Assembly: GCA_035606175.1 (NCBI GenBank)
Contig: DATNFW010000044.1
Location: forward strand, 1-27,773
Direction: 5' to 3'
Length of the DNA stretch: 27,773 nt
DNA from: JASHUC01 sp035606175
GTDB taxonomy: Bacteria > Pseudomonadota > Gammaproteobacteria > Steroidobacterales > Steroidobacteraceae
Shown: positions 1 through 8,298 of the stretch, piece by piece
Layout of the letters: every line of letters begins with the position of its first letter
Position numbering within the stretch: the stretch's first letter is position 1
Program-made: the position numbers and the translations under genes
The notes under the pieces: generated by a model
Databases searched by the model: none
The model's input: only the letters and a program-made list of their open reading frames with translations
What the model was told of the DNA's origin: nothing

Positions 1-382
1 TATCGATCGGGCATTCCTCGACTCACTCGACGACTCGCCGCCCATCCTCGTATGGATCGACTGCGACTATTATTCCTCGACCCGAACGGTGTTCGAGCGG
101 CTGATCGATCGGCTGCCGAACGGCTGCGTGATCTATTTCGACGAGTTCGATAATCTCAACTACGGCACGCGGCTGACGGGCGAAGCGCGCATCGTGCACG
201 AGATCAACACCGGCTGCTTCGGGGAGAACATCGAGCTCGTGGCGGACCCTCGCCTCGGCCTCGAGTCCCGGCGCGTCTATCGATTCTTTCGCATACCGCC
301 GAACCGAATGTTGCGTCCCGTCGCCTCGGAGAACACCGTCGCCTTGGTGCGCAGGCGGCGGGACGGCTCGCCGCTGCCATAA
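1..382 (+). CDS. Class I SAM-dependent methyltransferase, TylF-like (3' end only)
   Basis: The gene enters from the left edge in the frame starting at base 2, so only the last 126 residues are present and the start is unknown. The sequence PILVWIDCDYYSSTRTVFERL followed by NGCVIYFDEFDN resembles the second half of macrocin O-methyltransferase (TylF/NovP) proteins, where a strand ending in an Asp-rich turn precedes a 'G-x-hydrophobic-x-F-D-E/D' strand near the metal-binding site. Such enzymes transfer a methyl group from S-adenosylmethionine to a sugar or other small-molecule hydroxyl; the substrate cannot be told here. The AdoMet-binding Rossmann half is outside the window. The gene converges on paaC, with 83 bases between the stops. 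Another class I methyltransferase family is possible. Confidence 0.6.
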   Translation, partial: IDRAFLDSLDDSPPILVWIDCDYYSSTRTVFERLIDRLPNGCVIYFDEFDNLNYGTRLTGEARIVHEINTGCFGENIELVADPRLGLESRRVYRFFRIPPNRMLRPVASENTVALVRRRRDGSPLP

Positions 383-388
383 AGGGGG

Positions 389-434
389 GCCTTGCGGCTG
401 TCGCAAAGGCCTCGCGGCTGCCACAAGCGCAAGG
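389..434. repeat. Two-copy 20-base imperfect direct repeat with a hairpin between convergent genes
   Basis: GCCTTGCGGCTGTCGCAA (389-406) recurs as GCCTCGCGGCTGCCACAA (409-426), a 20-base period with three differences. CCTTGCG at 390-396 can also pair with CGCAAGG at 428-434. It sits between the convergent methyltransferase and paaC stops, so it may help end transcription from either side. There is no T-tract, so it is not a standard intrinsic terminator. Confidence 0.35.
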
Positions 435-465
435 GGCGAGACGTGCTGGCCGTGCTGCCGTGCTG

Positions 466-1302
466 CTACCAGCGCGCCCCGGGATGGGCTCGCGGCAGAG
501 ACTGCATCTCAGAGAGCAGGTCGGCCAGGTGCTCGGTATGCTCGCCGCGTTTGCCGCACGGCACCGGCGAATCGGGCGGCACCTCCGGGGGGCGAACGAG
601 CGTTGCCGTCGCGAGCGCCTCGTCGACGAGTGTGGACCAGCGCGCTGCGATTATAGAGACGGGGGGCGCGCAAGCCGCTGCAGCCATGGCCTCGTCGACC
701 TCATCGCCTGCAGTGAGCTCGCCGGTGAAGCGCCAGAGATCCTCCAGCGCGGCAACGACCCGGCGGCGACTCTCCGCCGTGCCATCGCCGAGACGGGCCA
801 GCCAGCCGGTGCTATAAGGCAAGTGATAGCGCGTCTCGATGAGCGATTTTGCGGCGATCTGCGCCAGGCGCGGGTCCGCGGAGCGGGCAAGGCCCTCGTA
901 TTGCGCCATTCGAAGCGCATCGAGAAGTACCTGCCGAACGATCGCGGCCGCGAAGTCTCGATTCGGCTGCTCGGCGAGTGTCGCGTTCAGATACTCGCCC
1001 GGCCCGCGCAGATATGCCAGGTCATCCTCCGAACGGCCGCGTCCTTCGAGCTCTGCGGCGTACGTGAGCAGAGCGCGGGCCTGCCCGAGCAGATCGAGCG
1101 TGACATTCGCAAGCCCGAGCTCCTCCTCGAGCGCCGGCGCATGCCCGATCCATTCGCAAAGACGCTGCGCAAGCACGAGGCTCGTGTCCGCGAGTCGCAG
1201 TACATAGCGGGCACGGATCGCTGCATCCGGTACCGGCAAGTCTGCCGCAGATGGCACGTGGGAAGCCCTCCCGGCAGGGAGCGCATCCGACCCTGCGCTC
1301 AA
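466..1302 (-). CDS. paaC: 1,2-phenylacetyl-CoA epoxidase, structural subunit PaaC
   Basis: PaaC is the non-catalytic ferritin-like partner of PaaA in the cytoplasmic oxygenase that converts phenylacetyl-CoA to its 1,2-epoxide. The 278 residues (E. coli PaaC is about 248) follow the family throughout: LRLADTSLVLAQRLCEWIGHAP, ANVTLDLLGQARALLTYAAE, an EQPN motif, KSLIETRYHL and a C-terminal 'HTEHLADLLSEMQSL...W' ending. The start is TTG at 1302; its first base lies one base past the paaB stop, giving a TTGA overlap, and an AGGTG sequence about 8 bases upstream fits a ribosome-binding site. A GTG at 1257 would give a length closer to E. coli. It is the last gene of the NTF2-paaA-paaB-paaC block; paaD and paaE do not follow. 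Confidence 0.95.
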   Translation of the reverse strand: MSAGSDALPAGRASHVPSAADLPVPDAAIRARYVLRLADTSLVLAQRLCEWIGHAPALEEELGLANVTLDLLGQARALLTYAAELEGRGRSEDDLAYLRGPGEYLNATLAEQPNRDFAAAIVRQVLLDALRMAQYEGLARSADPRLAQIAAKSLIETRYHLPYSTGWLARLGDGTAESRRRVVAALEDLWRFTGELTAGDEVDEAMAAAACAPPVSIIAARWSTLVDEALATATLVRPPEVPPDSPVPCGKRGEHTEHLADLLSEMQSLPRAHPGARW

Positions 1303-1604
1303 AGATTCTTCACCTCATCGGGGATGTCGTAGAACGTCGGATGGCGATAGACCTTGTCGCGTGCGGGCTCGAACAACGCGTCGGCTTCTGCGGGATCGGA
1401 CGCGACGATATCGGCCGAGCGCACCACCCAAATGCTGACACCCTCCTGACGGCGTGTGTACACATCCCGCGCATGCTCGATCGCCATGCGCGCATCGACG
1501 GCATGCACACTGCCGACGTGTTTGTGCTCGAGCCCGGAGCGCGCGCGGATGAATACCTCGTAGAGAGGCCACTCCTTGCTCGTGCTCGCTCGGTCCTCGC
1601 TCAT
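1299..1604 (-). CDS. paaB: 1,2-phenylacetyl-CoA epoxidase, subunit PaaB
   Basis: PaaB is the small subunit that links PaaAC heterodimers in the phenylacetyl-CoA epoxidase. The 101-residue protein shows the family signature: WPLYEVFIRARSGLEHKHVG near the N-terminus, DARMAIEHARDVYTRRQEGVSIWVV in the middle, and a C-terminal 'DKVYRHPTFYDIPDEVKNL'. Its length matches the family (about 95-100). It begins with ATG at 1604 inside the last codons of paaA (an ATGA overlap) and overlaps paaC by TTGA, so the three genes are almost certainly one translationally coupled operon. Confidence 0.95.
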   Translation of the reverse strand: MSEDRASTSKEWPLYEVFIRARSGLEHKHVGSVHAVDARMAIEHARDVYTRRQEGVSIWVVRSADIVASDPAEADALFEPARDKVYRHPTFYDIPDEVKNL

Positions 1605-2599
1605 GCCCTAGCCTCCCGCGCGCGGTGCTTCGCGGCGTGAGCGGCCGCCGCCTCGCGCACCCACCGGCCTTCCTCCTCCGCCCGGCGGCGCGCTTCCAGG
1701 CGCTCGCGATTGCATGGCCCTTCCCCGTTCACGACGCGCTGGAATTCGCTCCAGTCGATCGCCCCGAAACGGTAATGGCCGCTCTCCGGGTCCCGGCGCA
1801 GCTGCGGATCGGGGATCGTGAGTCCGAGATAGTCGGCCTGCGGCACGGTCACGTCGATGAAATGCTGGCGCAGCTCATCGTTCGTGAAGCGCTTGATCTT
1901 CCAGCGCATCGACTGGGCGGTATGCCGCGAGTCGGCATCGCCCGGCCCGAACATCATGAGAGAGGGCCACCACCAGCGATCGAGCGCCTCCTGCGCCATC
2001 CGCCGCTGCTCCTGGGTGCCGCGAGCGAGCGCATGCATGATGTCGAAGCCCTGCCTCTGATGGAAGCTCTCCTCCTTGCAGATGCGGACCATGGCCCGCG
2101 CGTACGGACCGTAGGAGCAGCGGCAGAGGGGAATCTGATTGATGATCGCGGCGCCGTCGACGAGCCACCCGATCGCCCCCACGTCGGCCCAGGTGGGCGT
2201 CGGATAGTTGAAGATGCTCGAGTACTTCGCCGCGCCGCTCAAAAGCTGCGCGACGAGTTGATCGCGCGAGACACCGAGCGTCTCGGCGGCCCCGTAAAGG
2301 TACATGCCGTGGCCGCCTTCGTCCTGGACCTTGGCGATGAGCACACTCTTGCGCTCGAGGGTCGGTGCGCGCGTGATCCAGTTGCCCTCCGGCAGCATGC
2401 CGACGATTTCGGAGTGCGCATGCTGAGAGATCTGACGGATGAGGGTCCGTCGATATGCCTCGGGCATCCAATCCTTCGGCTCGATGCGCTCGTCGGCATC
2501 GATGCGCGCCTGGAACCGTGCCTCGAGCTCGGCGAGCGCGGCGCGGTCGCCGCGCCCGGCGCGATCCGGCTCGAGCAAATCCAGACCCTGGGTGTACAT
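1601..2599 (-). CDS. paaA: 1,2-phenylacetyl-CoA epoxidase, catalytic subunit PaaA
   Basis: PaaA carries the di-iron site that epoxidises the ring of phenylacetyl-CoA, the committed step of aerobic phenylacetate breakdown. The 332-residue sequence follows E. coli PaaA closely over residues 35-315: DWMPEAYRRTLIRQISQHAHSEIVGMLPEGNW, the metal-binding EGGH at 94-97 (EAGH in E. coli), YSSIFNYPT, GWLVDGAAIINQ, and the second carboxylate-histidine cluster KEESFHQRQG at 175-184. ATG at 2599 is the only reasonable start although no clear Shine-Dalgarno precedes it. The C-terminus (R/A/E-rich helix) matches the family ending. A 109-base gap separates it from the upstream NTF2-fold gene on the same strand. 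Confidence 0.96.
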   Translation of the reverse strand: MYTQGLDLLEPDRAGRGDRAALAELEARFQARIDADERIEPKDWMPEAYRRTLIRQISQHAHSEIVGMLPEGNWITRAPTLERKSVLIAKVQDEGGHGMYLYGAAETLGVSRDQLVAQLLSGAAKYSSIFNYPTPTWADVGAIGWLVDGAAIINQIPLCRCSYGPYARAMVRICKEESFHQRQGFDIMHALARGTQEQRRMAQEALDRWWWPSLMMFGPGDADSRHTAQSMRWKIKRFTNDELRQHFIDVTVPQADYLGLTIPDPQLRRDPESGHYRFGAIDWSEFQRVVNGEGPCNRERLEARRRAEEEGRWVREAAAAHAAKHRAREARA

Positions 2600-2708
2600 C
2601 GGAGGCTGCCGCTTGAGCAGCTACTGTCGCACAGAAGCCGCGGGAGCGCACGCTCCCGCCCCTCTGGACGCCCGGCTGACCTTCAGCACGACCGCTTCGG
2701 CCTGCCCT

Positions 2709-3329
2709 TCAGCCCGGCTCGCCAGGTCTCGCGGAGCCGGCGAGCCATGCACGGCCCTCCCCGTAGAGTTTCTGCACTTCCGGCCCGGTGAGACCCGGAA
2801 GGCCGGAGCGCTTCACGGGATAACCGATCCTCGTCTGCAGATATGCGAGATGCCGGTAGCCCTCCGGAAAGCTCGCAAGCAGCGCCGCATCGAGCTTCGG
2901 GGCGGCGCCGGGAGTCACCGGATCGATTCGGTCCTTTTCGTAGATCGGCTGGCGGCGGACCATCCCCCACCGCCCCGCCCGGCGCTCGAGGAAGTCATAG
3001 AATCGTCCGGTGCACACCACATCGCAGAGCACACCCTCGACGGGCGCGCGCTGACTGATCGTCATCTTCGTCTGCGCGATGGCGCGCTCGTCCACGATGT
3101 CGCACGTGAAGCCGCCGTGAAAATGCAGAATGCTGACGCCGCGCTCGAAGCCCGCCCGGCGAGCGCGCACGAACTCGTGCGCGGGTGCCTGCAGCCACGT
3201 CGCGGTCATCCAACCGTCCTCGTGCCAGAGAGCTGCGAATCGGTCCCAGTCGCCGCTGTCGCTGTAGATCACCCACTGGTCGATGAGCTCGCGGATCGCC
3301 TGCTTTTGCGAGTCGATGTCAGCCGACAT
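2709..3329 (-). CDS. NTF2-fold (SnoaL-like) protein of unknown function
   Basis: A 206-residue protein with a SnoaL/NTF2-type alpha+beta cone fold over residues 5-135: an N-terminal helix (KQAIRELIDQWVIYSDSGDW) followed by FAALWHEDGWMTATW, then ISILHF-like strands, and TKMTISQRAPVEGVLCDVVCTGRFYDFLERRAGRW. NTF2-fold proteins include ketosteroid isomerases, small hydrolases and hydroxylase beta subunits; I cannot assign a substrate. The tail (DAALLASFPEGYRHLAYLQTRIGY) is family-specific. The start at 3329 is chosen because GAGGG precedes the ATG by about 8 bases; longer in-frame extensions run into the divergent glycosidase gene. It lies 109 bases upstream of paaA on the same strand and may share its transcript. 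Confidence 0.8.
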   Translation of the reverse strand: MSADIDSQKQAIRELIDQWVIYSDSGDWDRFAALWHEDGWMTATWLQAPAHEFVRARRAGFERGVSILHFHGGFTCDIVDERAIAQTKMTISQRAPVEGVLCDVVCTGRFYDFLERRAGRWGMVRRQPIYEKDRIDPVTPGAAPKLDAALLASFPEGYRHLAYLQTRIGYPVKRSGLPGLTGPEVQKLYGEGRAWLAGSARPGEPG

Positions 3330-3348
3330 TGAGTTACCCTCTTGCGCG

Positions 3349-4926
3349 ATGAGATTTCGGTACAGCGCGAGAGTTTCGACCCGGGTCGTCATTTCGGCAA
3401 TGGCGCTCGCGGCGGCGGCCCTCGCGCCCGCAGCTTCCGCCGCCGACTCCTCGGGGGCCGCGTCGCATTCAGCCGCGCTCGAGAGCGTGACCGTCGATGC
3501 CGCGCGCAGCGCGGGAGCGCTCCGCACTCTGCAAGGGGTGAACGGCGCGCCTGCACCGGGCATGCACAAGCCGCCGCAGTTCACGTTCGGCGGCTGGAAC
3601 ATGTCGGAGGACGTCGGCGTCTCCCGCGGCTATCGCGCGGCTCGCATCGACCTCGTGCGCACGCACGATGCGTACGGTCCCGGGGATATCGATGCGCGGT
3701 TCGGGCCGCCTCGCTCCACGGGAATTTTCACGGTCCCCCCGAAGCGCAGCTCGCTCGTGATATTCCCGGACCGGGAAGCCGATCCCGATGATCCGCGAAG
3801 CTATCACTTCGGCCCGACGGATCGTCTCGTGGCCTCTATCGTACGCATCGGCGCTCAGACGATCTTTCGTCTGGGGCGGAGCGAGACCTCCGATGTGACT
3901 CCGCCGCGGAATTTCGATCGCTACGCCGCCGTCGTCGAGCACATCGTGCTGCATTACAACCGCGGCTGGGACCACGGCTTTCATTACGGTCTCAAATACT
4001 GGGAAGTGTGGAACGAGCCCGACCTCGGTACGCTCTTCTGGGGCGGCACGCCGCAGCAGTTCTACGCGCTTTATGCAAAGCTCGCACGCGCCGTCAAGCA
4101 CGCCGATCCTTCCGCCCTCGTCGGCGGTCCGACGCTTGCAAAGCCGAACGAGCCCTCGCCCTACCGCGACGGCTTCCTCCGGTTCGTCCGCGAGGAACAC
4201 CTGCCGCTCGATTTCTTCTCGTGGCATTGGTACGCGACCGACTCGAACGACCCGCTCGATTTTGCACGCCTCGGCCGCAACGTACGCGCGCGGCTCGACC
4301 GGTTCGGGTTTCGAAACACGCTGAGCGTGCTCGACGAATGGAATTACGGCCTCAGTTATCCGCTGCCCACCGATCTCGAGCGGGCGGCGTTCGTCGCGAG
4401 CTCGCTCATTGTCATGGCGCACTCACCGATCGACCTCGCCGCGCTCTATCGCGCCGACAGTCTCTTCGGCAGAGACGGTGCGACACCCAACAAGACCGGG
4501 GCAGCGCTCGTCGCTCTCGGGCGCATGAAAGACACGCGCATCGAGCTGGCGGTCACACGTTCACCGGGCGGCTCGCAGGCTCGCTGCGGCTTCGAGGCCG
4601 AGGCCGGCCGCTCGCAGGATGGCCGCCTGCTGCAGATCATCGTGAGCAACTACGAAGTGCCCGCGGCGTCACGCCTGCCGCGCGGCTCGAAGTCCGAGGC
4701 GCGGGATCGGCGCACCCCATGCCGTCGAATCGATGGATACGATCTCACGATTGCGCACCTGGAGCCGGGCGTCCGTTACGACATCGAGCGCGAGCCGATC
4801 TCGCGCACCGCGACCCTGGAGCCGCTCGACCGACGCACGCAACTCGGACCCACACTGCGCATGCACGCCGCCCTGCCGGCGCCCGGGATCGAGCTCGTCG
4901 TTGTCAGAAGCGCAGACCCACCCTGA
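3349..4926 (+). CDS. Secreted GH39-like glycoside hydrolase
   Basis: A 525-residue exported protein. Residues 1-32 form a signal peptide (basic RFRYSARVSTR, hydrophobic AMALAAAALAP, cleavage near ASAA). The rest fits a clan GH-A TIM barrel of the GH39 beta-xylosidase/alpha-iduronidase type: HDAYGPGDID near the start of the barrel, YWEVWNEPD with the predicted acid/base Glu223, FSWHWYAT, and LSVLDEWNYG with the predicted nucleophile Glu330. After about 400 a small beta domain follows. The likely role is release of sugars from plant or microbial polysaccharide in the periplasm or outside; the substrate is unknown. ATG at 3349 gives the signal peptide; an earlier ATG at 3283 overlaps the divergent gene. 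The 3' end overlaps the convergent beta-barrel gene by 23 bases. Confidence 0.8.
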   Translation: MRFRYSARVSTRVVISAMALAAAALAPAASAADSSGAASHSAALESVTVDAARSAGALRTLQGVNGAPAPGMHKPPQFTFGGWNMSEDVGVSRGYRAARIDLVRTHDAYGPGDIDARFGPPRSTGIFTVPPKRSSLVIFPDREADPDDPRSYHFGPTDRLVASIVRIGAQTIFRLGRSETSDVTPPRNFDRYAAVVEHIVLHYNRGWDHGFHYGLKYWEVWNEPDLGTLFWGGTPQQFYALYAKLARAVKHADPSALVGGPTLAKPNEPSPYRDGFLRFVREEHLPLDFFSWHWYATDSNDPLDFARLGRNVRARLDRFGFRNTLSVLDEWNYGLSYPLPTDLERAAFVASSLIVMAHSPIDLAALYRADSLFGRDGATPNKTGAALVALGRMKDTRIELAVTRSPGGSQARCGFEAEAGRSQDGRLLQIIVSNYEVPAASRLPRGSKSEARDRRTPCRRIDGYDLTIAHLEPGVRYDIEREPISRTATLEPLDRRTQLGPTLRMHAALPAPGIELVVVRSADPP

Positions 4927-5587
4927 TCGGAACGAACTCGGTCTTCTGATCCTCTGGCCCGATGCGCAGGTAGCGCGCGTCGACGAACCAGGACATCCCG
5001 TTGCCGACCGGGAATTCAAAACCGACCCCGGCATTCCACGAGAATTTCCAGTCGCTCGTCGTGCGGGCAACGACCGAGTTCCCGGGAAAGTAGCCCGGTC
5101 CGCAAAATCCCCACCACGGGTCGCAGAAGATGCCGCCGCCGATCACCGTTTGATAGAGCTCGATCTGACGCTTGTACGTGCCGATTCCGGCGATCAGATA
5201 CCCCTTGGCGACTGGACCGAGAGCGAAATCGAGCTCCCCGTCCAGGTCCCCGCCCCAGGTGCGGCCGGTGCCCGAATCGATCTCCGTCTGCAGCGCCGTC
5301 TCGTTCTGCACGAGCAGGTTATGCGTCGCATTGTATTCGCTGTAGCTCAGATCGAGCCGCAGTCCGGCCGGCGATTGTGGCGAGGGGTACCAGGTCACTC
5401 CGCCACCGAGGGTCCAGCCGCCCTGCAGATAATCGGAGGTGGTGCCGACTGTGGGGCTATAGCCACCTTCGATCTGCCAGCGCAGCGGCCGATACGATTT
5501 CCCGGAGTAGTAATACTGCGCCATCGCCGGGGAGGCGCAAGCGAGCGTTAGCAGCGCGCCGAGCGCGCAAAAGGCTTTGATCTTCAC
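4904..5587 (-). CDS. Outer-membrane beta-barrel protein
   Basis: A 227-residue protein with a signal peptide (VKIKAFCALGALLTLACASP, cleavage after AMAQ) and alternating strands rich in aromatic and glycine residues ending in VGLRF, the usual C-terminal phenylalanine of outer-membrane barrels. Strands such as GLRLDLSYSEYN, FSWNAGVGFEFPVG and SWFVDARYLRIG suit a small eight-stranded OmpA/OmpW-like barrel. The start is GTG at 5587, preceded by GAGGTG with a 6-base spacer; upstream in-frame sequence has no signal-peptide character. A loop with CDPWWGFCGPGYF contains two cysteines that could form a disulfide. No function is assigned. Confidence 0.8.
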   Translation of the reverse strand: MKIKAFCALGALLTLACASPAMAQYYYSGKSYRPLRWQIEGGYSPTVGTTSDYLQGGWTLGGGVTWYPSPQSPAGLRLDLSYSEYNATHNLLVQNETALQTEIDSGTGRTWGGDLDGELDFALGPVAKGYLIAGIGTYKRQIELYQTVIGGGIFCDPWWGFCGPGYFPGNSVVARTTSDWKFSWNAGVGFEFPVGNGMSWFVDARYLRIGPEDQKTEFVPIRVGLRF

Positions 5588-5759
5588 GGCCGACACCTCG
5601 ATTCCCTTTTGAGCCCGACGTTCGCGTGCACCCGCATCCGCTGTGCCTGCTCGATCGTGGCGGGCCGGCAACGGGGCACGAAGTGTAGTCCGTCAACGGC
5701 CATCCCGCGTCCGGGTTGACGCATCGCCGCCTGCAGGCCCGGAACCCCGAACTCACCCA

Positions 5760-6659
5760 TCAGGCATTCGCGTACCGGCCCTCGCGCAAAGCCGCGATGC
5801 GCTCGGGAATGGGCGGGTGGCTCATGAACAGGCGCCGCAGCCCGGAGGTCGTCTCACCCGAGATGCCGAACGTGCGCAGCGAGCCGGGCAACGCGGCCCC
5901 TTCGCCCGCCTGCAGCCGCTCGAGCGCCGCGATCATGTTGCCTGCCCCATCGAGTCGCGCACCTCCCGCATCGGCACGGAATTCGCGCTGACGCGAGAAC
6001 CACATGACGATGATGTTCGCGAGAAGCCCGAGCACCACTTGCAGGACGATTACGCTCACGAAATAGAACGGTCCCGGTCCGCGCCTCTCCTGCGTACGCC
6101 CGCCCGAGATGAAACCGTCGAGCAACGTTCCGAGCACCCGCGAGAGAAAGATCACGAACGTGTTCACGACACCCTGGATGAGCGCGAGCGTCACCATATC
6201 GCCATTCGCCGCATGGGTCATCTCGTGGCCGAGCACTGCGTGCGCCTCCTGTCGGGTCATGCCGCGCAGCAGGCCGCTGCTCACGGCAACGAGCGCATGA
6301 TTGCGGCTCGCGCCCGTCGCGAAGGCGTTCATCTCGGCACCGTCGTAGATTCCGACTTCCGGCATCGCGATCCCGACGCGGCTCGCATGCTCGCGCACCG
6401 TCTCGAGGAGCCAGGACTCGGACTCGGTCTGCGGCTGCCCGATGACTTGCACACCCATGAAGGTCTTCGCCTGCCACTTGGACAGGGCGAGCGAGATCAG
6501 CGAGCCGGCAAAGCCGATGACGGCTGCAAAGACGAGCAGGCTGTGCCAGTCCATCCCACGCTGAGCGAGAGCGGCATCCGCGCCGGTCGCGCGCACGATG
6601 ATTGTAATGAGCGCGAGGACCGCGACGTTCGTGAGCAGAAAGAGAAGGAGACGTTTCAT
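5760..6659 (-). CDS. htpX: Membrane zinc metalloprotease HtpX (M48B)
   Basis: HtpX is an inner-membrane protease that degrades damaged membrane proteins alongside FtsH. The protein is 299 residues (E. coli 293) with two N-terminal membrane helices (about 3-22 and 40-58), the zinc motif HEMTH at 145-149, two further hydrophobic segments around 155-215, and the third zinc ligand in REFRADAGGARLDG. GDMVTLALIQGVVNTFVIFLSRV after the zinc motif is characteristic. The start ATG at 6659 opens with MKRLLLFLLTNVAVL, as usual for the family. It follows two GST genes on the same strand with a 75-base gap and could be co-transcribed with them. In many Proteobacteria htpX is heat- or envelope-stress controlled; no such site is visible here. 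Confidence 0.96.
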   Translation of the reverse strand: MKRLLLFLLTNVAVLALITIIVRATGADAALAQRGMDWHSLLVFAAVIGFAGSLISLALSKWQAKTFMGVQVIGQPQTESESWLLETVREHASRVGIAMPEVGIYDGAEMNAFATGASRNHALVAVSSGLLRGMTRQEAHAVLGHEMTHAANGDMVTLALIQGVVNTFVIFLSRVLGTLLDGFISGGRTQERRGPGPFYFVSVIVLQVVLGLLANIIVMWFSRQREFRADAGGARLDGAGNMIAALERLQAGEGAALPGSLRTFGISGETTSGLRRLFMSHPPIPERIAALREGRYANA

Positions 6660-6734
6660 CGTGCGGCGGTCGTTCTATTCCGCAAGCCGCATACCTGGCG
6701 AACCTGCGCCGAGCTCCAGCTCACCGGCCCGCGC

Positions 6735-7502
6735 TCACCCCCAGCGAATCGGCTCTGGAGCCGGCGTCGCCGTTGTAAACGGGTCGTGAGCCCTCCCGCG
6801 CGCGAGCGCGGCTCGCACGGGAGACCGCTGCGAGACGGCGCGCAGCCAGGTAAGCGTGCGCGGAGTCCTCGATTCGCTGAGACGAGCGCCGCAGAGGCCC
6901 GAAAGATACTTGAAATAGGCGAACACGGCGATATCGGCCAACGAGAAGAGCGGCCCGGCGAGCCACTCGTTTGCGGAAAGAGTCGTCTCGACTCGCAGCA
7001 GGGATTCCTCGACGCGTGCGTCGGCGCGCGCGAGCTGCTCTTCGCCGTATCCGCCGAGCGCTGCGCGCCAGCGGACCCGCTCATCGAGCGCCTCGATCCG
7101 CTCGACCGAGCGTTCGAGCTCGTCTCGCGTCACGGACTGTAAGAATCGCTCTCGATAGGCCTGCCAGGCGAGCCCACTCACGGCGGGAGCAATGACGTCA
7201 TCGACGTGTTTCTGCCAAACGCGCGCGCACCATCGGTCGCGTGCTCCCTTCGGCATGAGGGGCCGTTCGGGGTAGGCCTCATCCAGAAGCTCGCACACGG
7301 CGCTCACGCCGGCCGAGGCCACGCCGCCTCGAACCAGCACCGGAAGATCCTCTCCCGGTGCGAGCTCCGCGACAGGCGCGCGGCAATGCTCGAGCGCGAG
7401 CACATCGACGTAGTGGCTGCGAAACTCGAGCGCCTTCTCCTCGAGCACGATCAATACGCGTGCCGATGCGCCGGTGGGCTCCGCGTGATACACATCGAGC
7501 AT
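6735..7502 (-). CDS. Glutathione S-transferase family protein (diverged copy)
   Basis: A 255-residue two-domain GST: a thioredoxin-like N-terminal domain (1-80) and an all-helical C-terminal domain with WLAGPLFSLADIAVFAYFKYLSGL, the usual GST helix-6 capping motif (S-x-A-D). The N-terminal domain is diverged: where the neighbour has NPRGQVPALV this one has APGEDLPVLV, keeping the cis-proline but losing the Asn-Pro-x-Gly lead, and the ESxA-type glutathione carboxylate position reads SAGVSAVCELLDEA. It may not bind glutathione in the normal way. The start is ATG at 7502, 11 bases after the stop of the upstream GST; a much longer open frame running to 8309 is only the shadow of that gene. Likely the product of tandem duplication. 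Confidence 0.85.
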   Translation of the reverse strand: MLDVYHAEPTGASARVLIVLEEKALEFRSHYVDVLALEHCRAPVAELAPGEDLPVLVRGGVASAGVSAVCELLDEAYPERPLMPKGARDRWCARVWQKHVDDVIAPAVSGLAWQAYRERFLQSVTRDELERSVERIEALDERVRWRAALGGYGEEQLARADARVEESLLRVETTLSANEWLAGPLFSLADIAVFAYFKYLSGLCGARLSESRTPRTLTWLRAVSQRSPVRAALARGRAHDPFTTATPAPEPIRWG

Positions 7503-7513
7503 CGTCCCGCGCC

Positions 7514-8287
7514 TCAGGCCCGAGCGGCTACCGCGCCGCGCTCCGAGACAGGCGCGCGCTGCGGCATGCGGGATCGGGCGCGCAGCTCCCGCACGGCGGG
7601 CCGTTCCTCCATTCGGGCGATCCAATCCAGAGTGCGTGGAGTCGTGAGCTCGTTCACAACCTCCGGCGACCACTTCGCAAGAAAGGCATAGAAGCTCAAC
7701 AGATCGATATCGGCGAGCGAGAAGCTTCGACCGGCGAGCCACGGTCCGCGGGCGAGCGCCTGCTCGATCCGCGCCGCGCCGGCCGCGATCCGCCGATGCG
7801 ATTCGGCGAGTTCCTCGGGCGGCGTTTGCTGCAGATAGGCGCGGCGCCAGGCACGCCGCCGGTCCGGGTCCGGCACCGACGCGATGATCCTCTCTACTTC
7901 CTCCGGCGAGCGCGCGCCGACGAAGGCCGGCACGATGCGGTTCCAATGGATCATCATCACCGCGCGTCCCAGATCGACGTCGAGATACCGACACCAGCGG
8001 CGCATCGTGCAGCGCTCGTCGAGGTCGGCCGGACGCAGCGCCGGGCCCGCGAACGCCTCGTCGATATACTCGCAAATGGGCGCGCCCTCGGTGAGCGGGC
8101 GACCGTCGTGGACGAGCGCGGGCACCTGGCCGCGCGGGTTGATCGCCAGATATGCAGGTCGCAGATGCTCGAATGCGACCCCGTCGAGCTCCCGCTCGAT
8201 GAACGGAACTCCCTTCTCGATGAGCGCCAGAAAGACTCTGCCGGAGTTGGTGCCGAGAGGCTGGAAGAAGTAGAGCTCGATCGCCAT
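7514..8287 (-). CDS. Glutathione S-transferase family protein
   Basis: A 257-residue GST with a full thioredoxin-like domain: LYFFQPLGTNSGRVFLALIE carries the candidate activating Ser/Thr at 13-15, NPRGQVPALVHDG supplies the cis-proline, and LTEGAPICEYIDEAF is the glutathione-binding E-(S/G)-x-x-I motif. The helical C-terminal domain includes WLAGRSFSLADIDLLSFYAF. Such bacterial GSTs use glutathione in detoxification or in opening aromatic ethers; the substrate is not visible. ATG at 8287 is preceded by GGAGGG at good spacing. A perfect 10-base palindrome lies 11 bases upstream. It leads the GST-GST-htpX block. Confidence 0.9.
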   Translation of the reverse strand: MAIELYFFQPLGTNSGRVFLALIEKGVPFIERELDGVAFEHLRPAYLAINPRGQVPALVHDGRPLTEGAPICEYIDEAFAGPALRPADLDERCTMRRWCRYLDVDLGRAVMMIHWNRIVPAFVGARSPEEVERIIASVPDPDRRRAWRRAYLQQTPPEELAESHRRIAAGAARIEQALARGPWLAGRSFSLADIDLLSFYAFLAKWSPEVVNELTTPRTLDWIARMEERPAVRELRARSRMPQRAPVSERGAVAARA

Positions 8288-8298
8288 TCGCCCTCCGT

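Noticed and set aside
460..2791. Long plus-strand frames over the paa genes
   Set aside because: They are antisense to clear PaaA/B/C homologues and have R/A-rich, family-less translations, as expected in GC-rich DNA.
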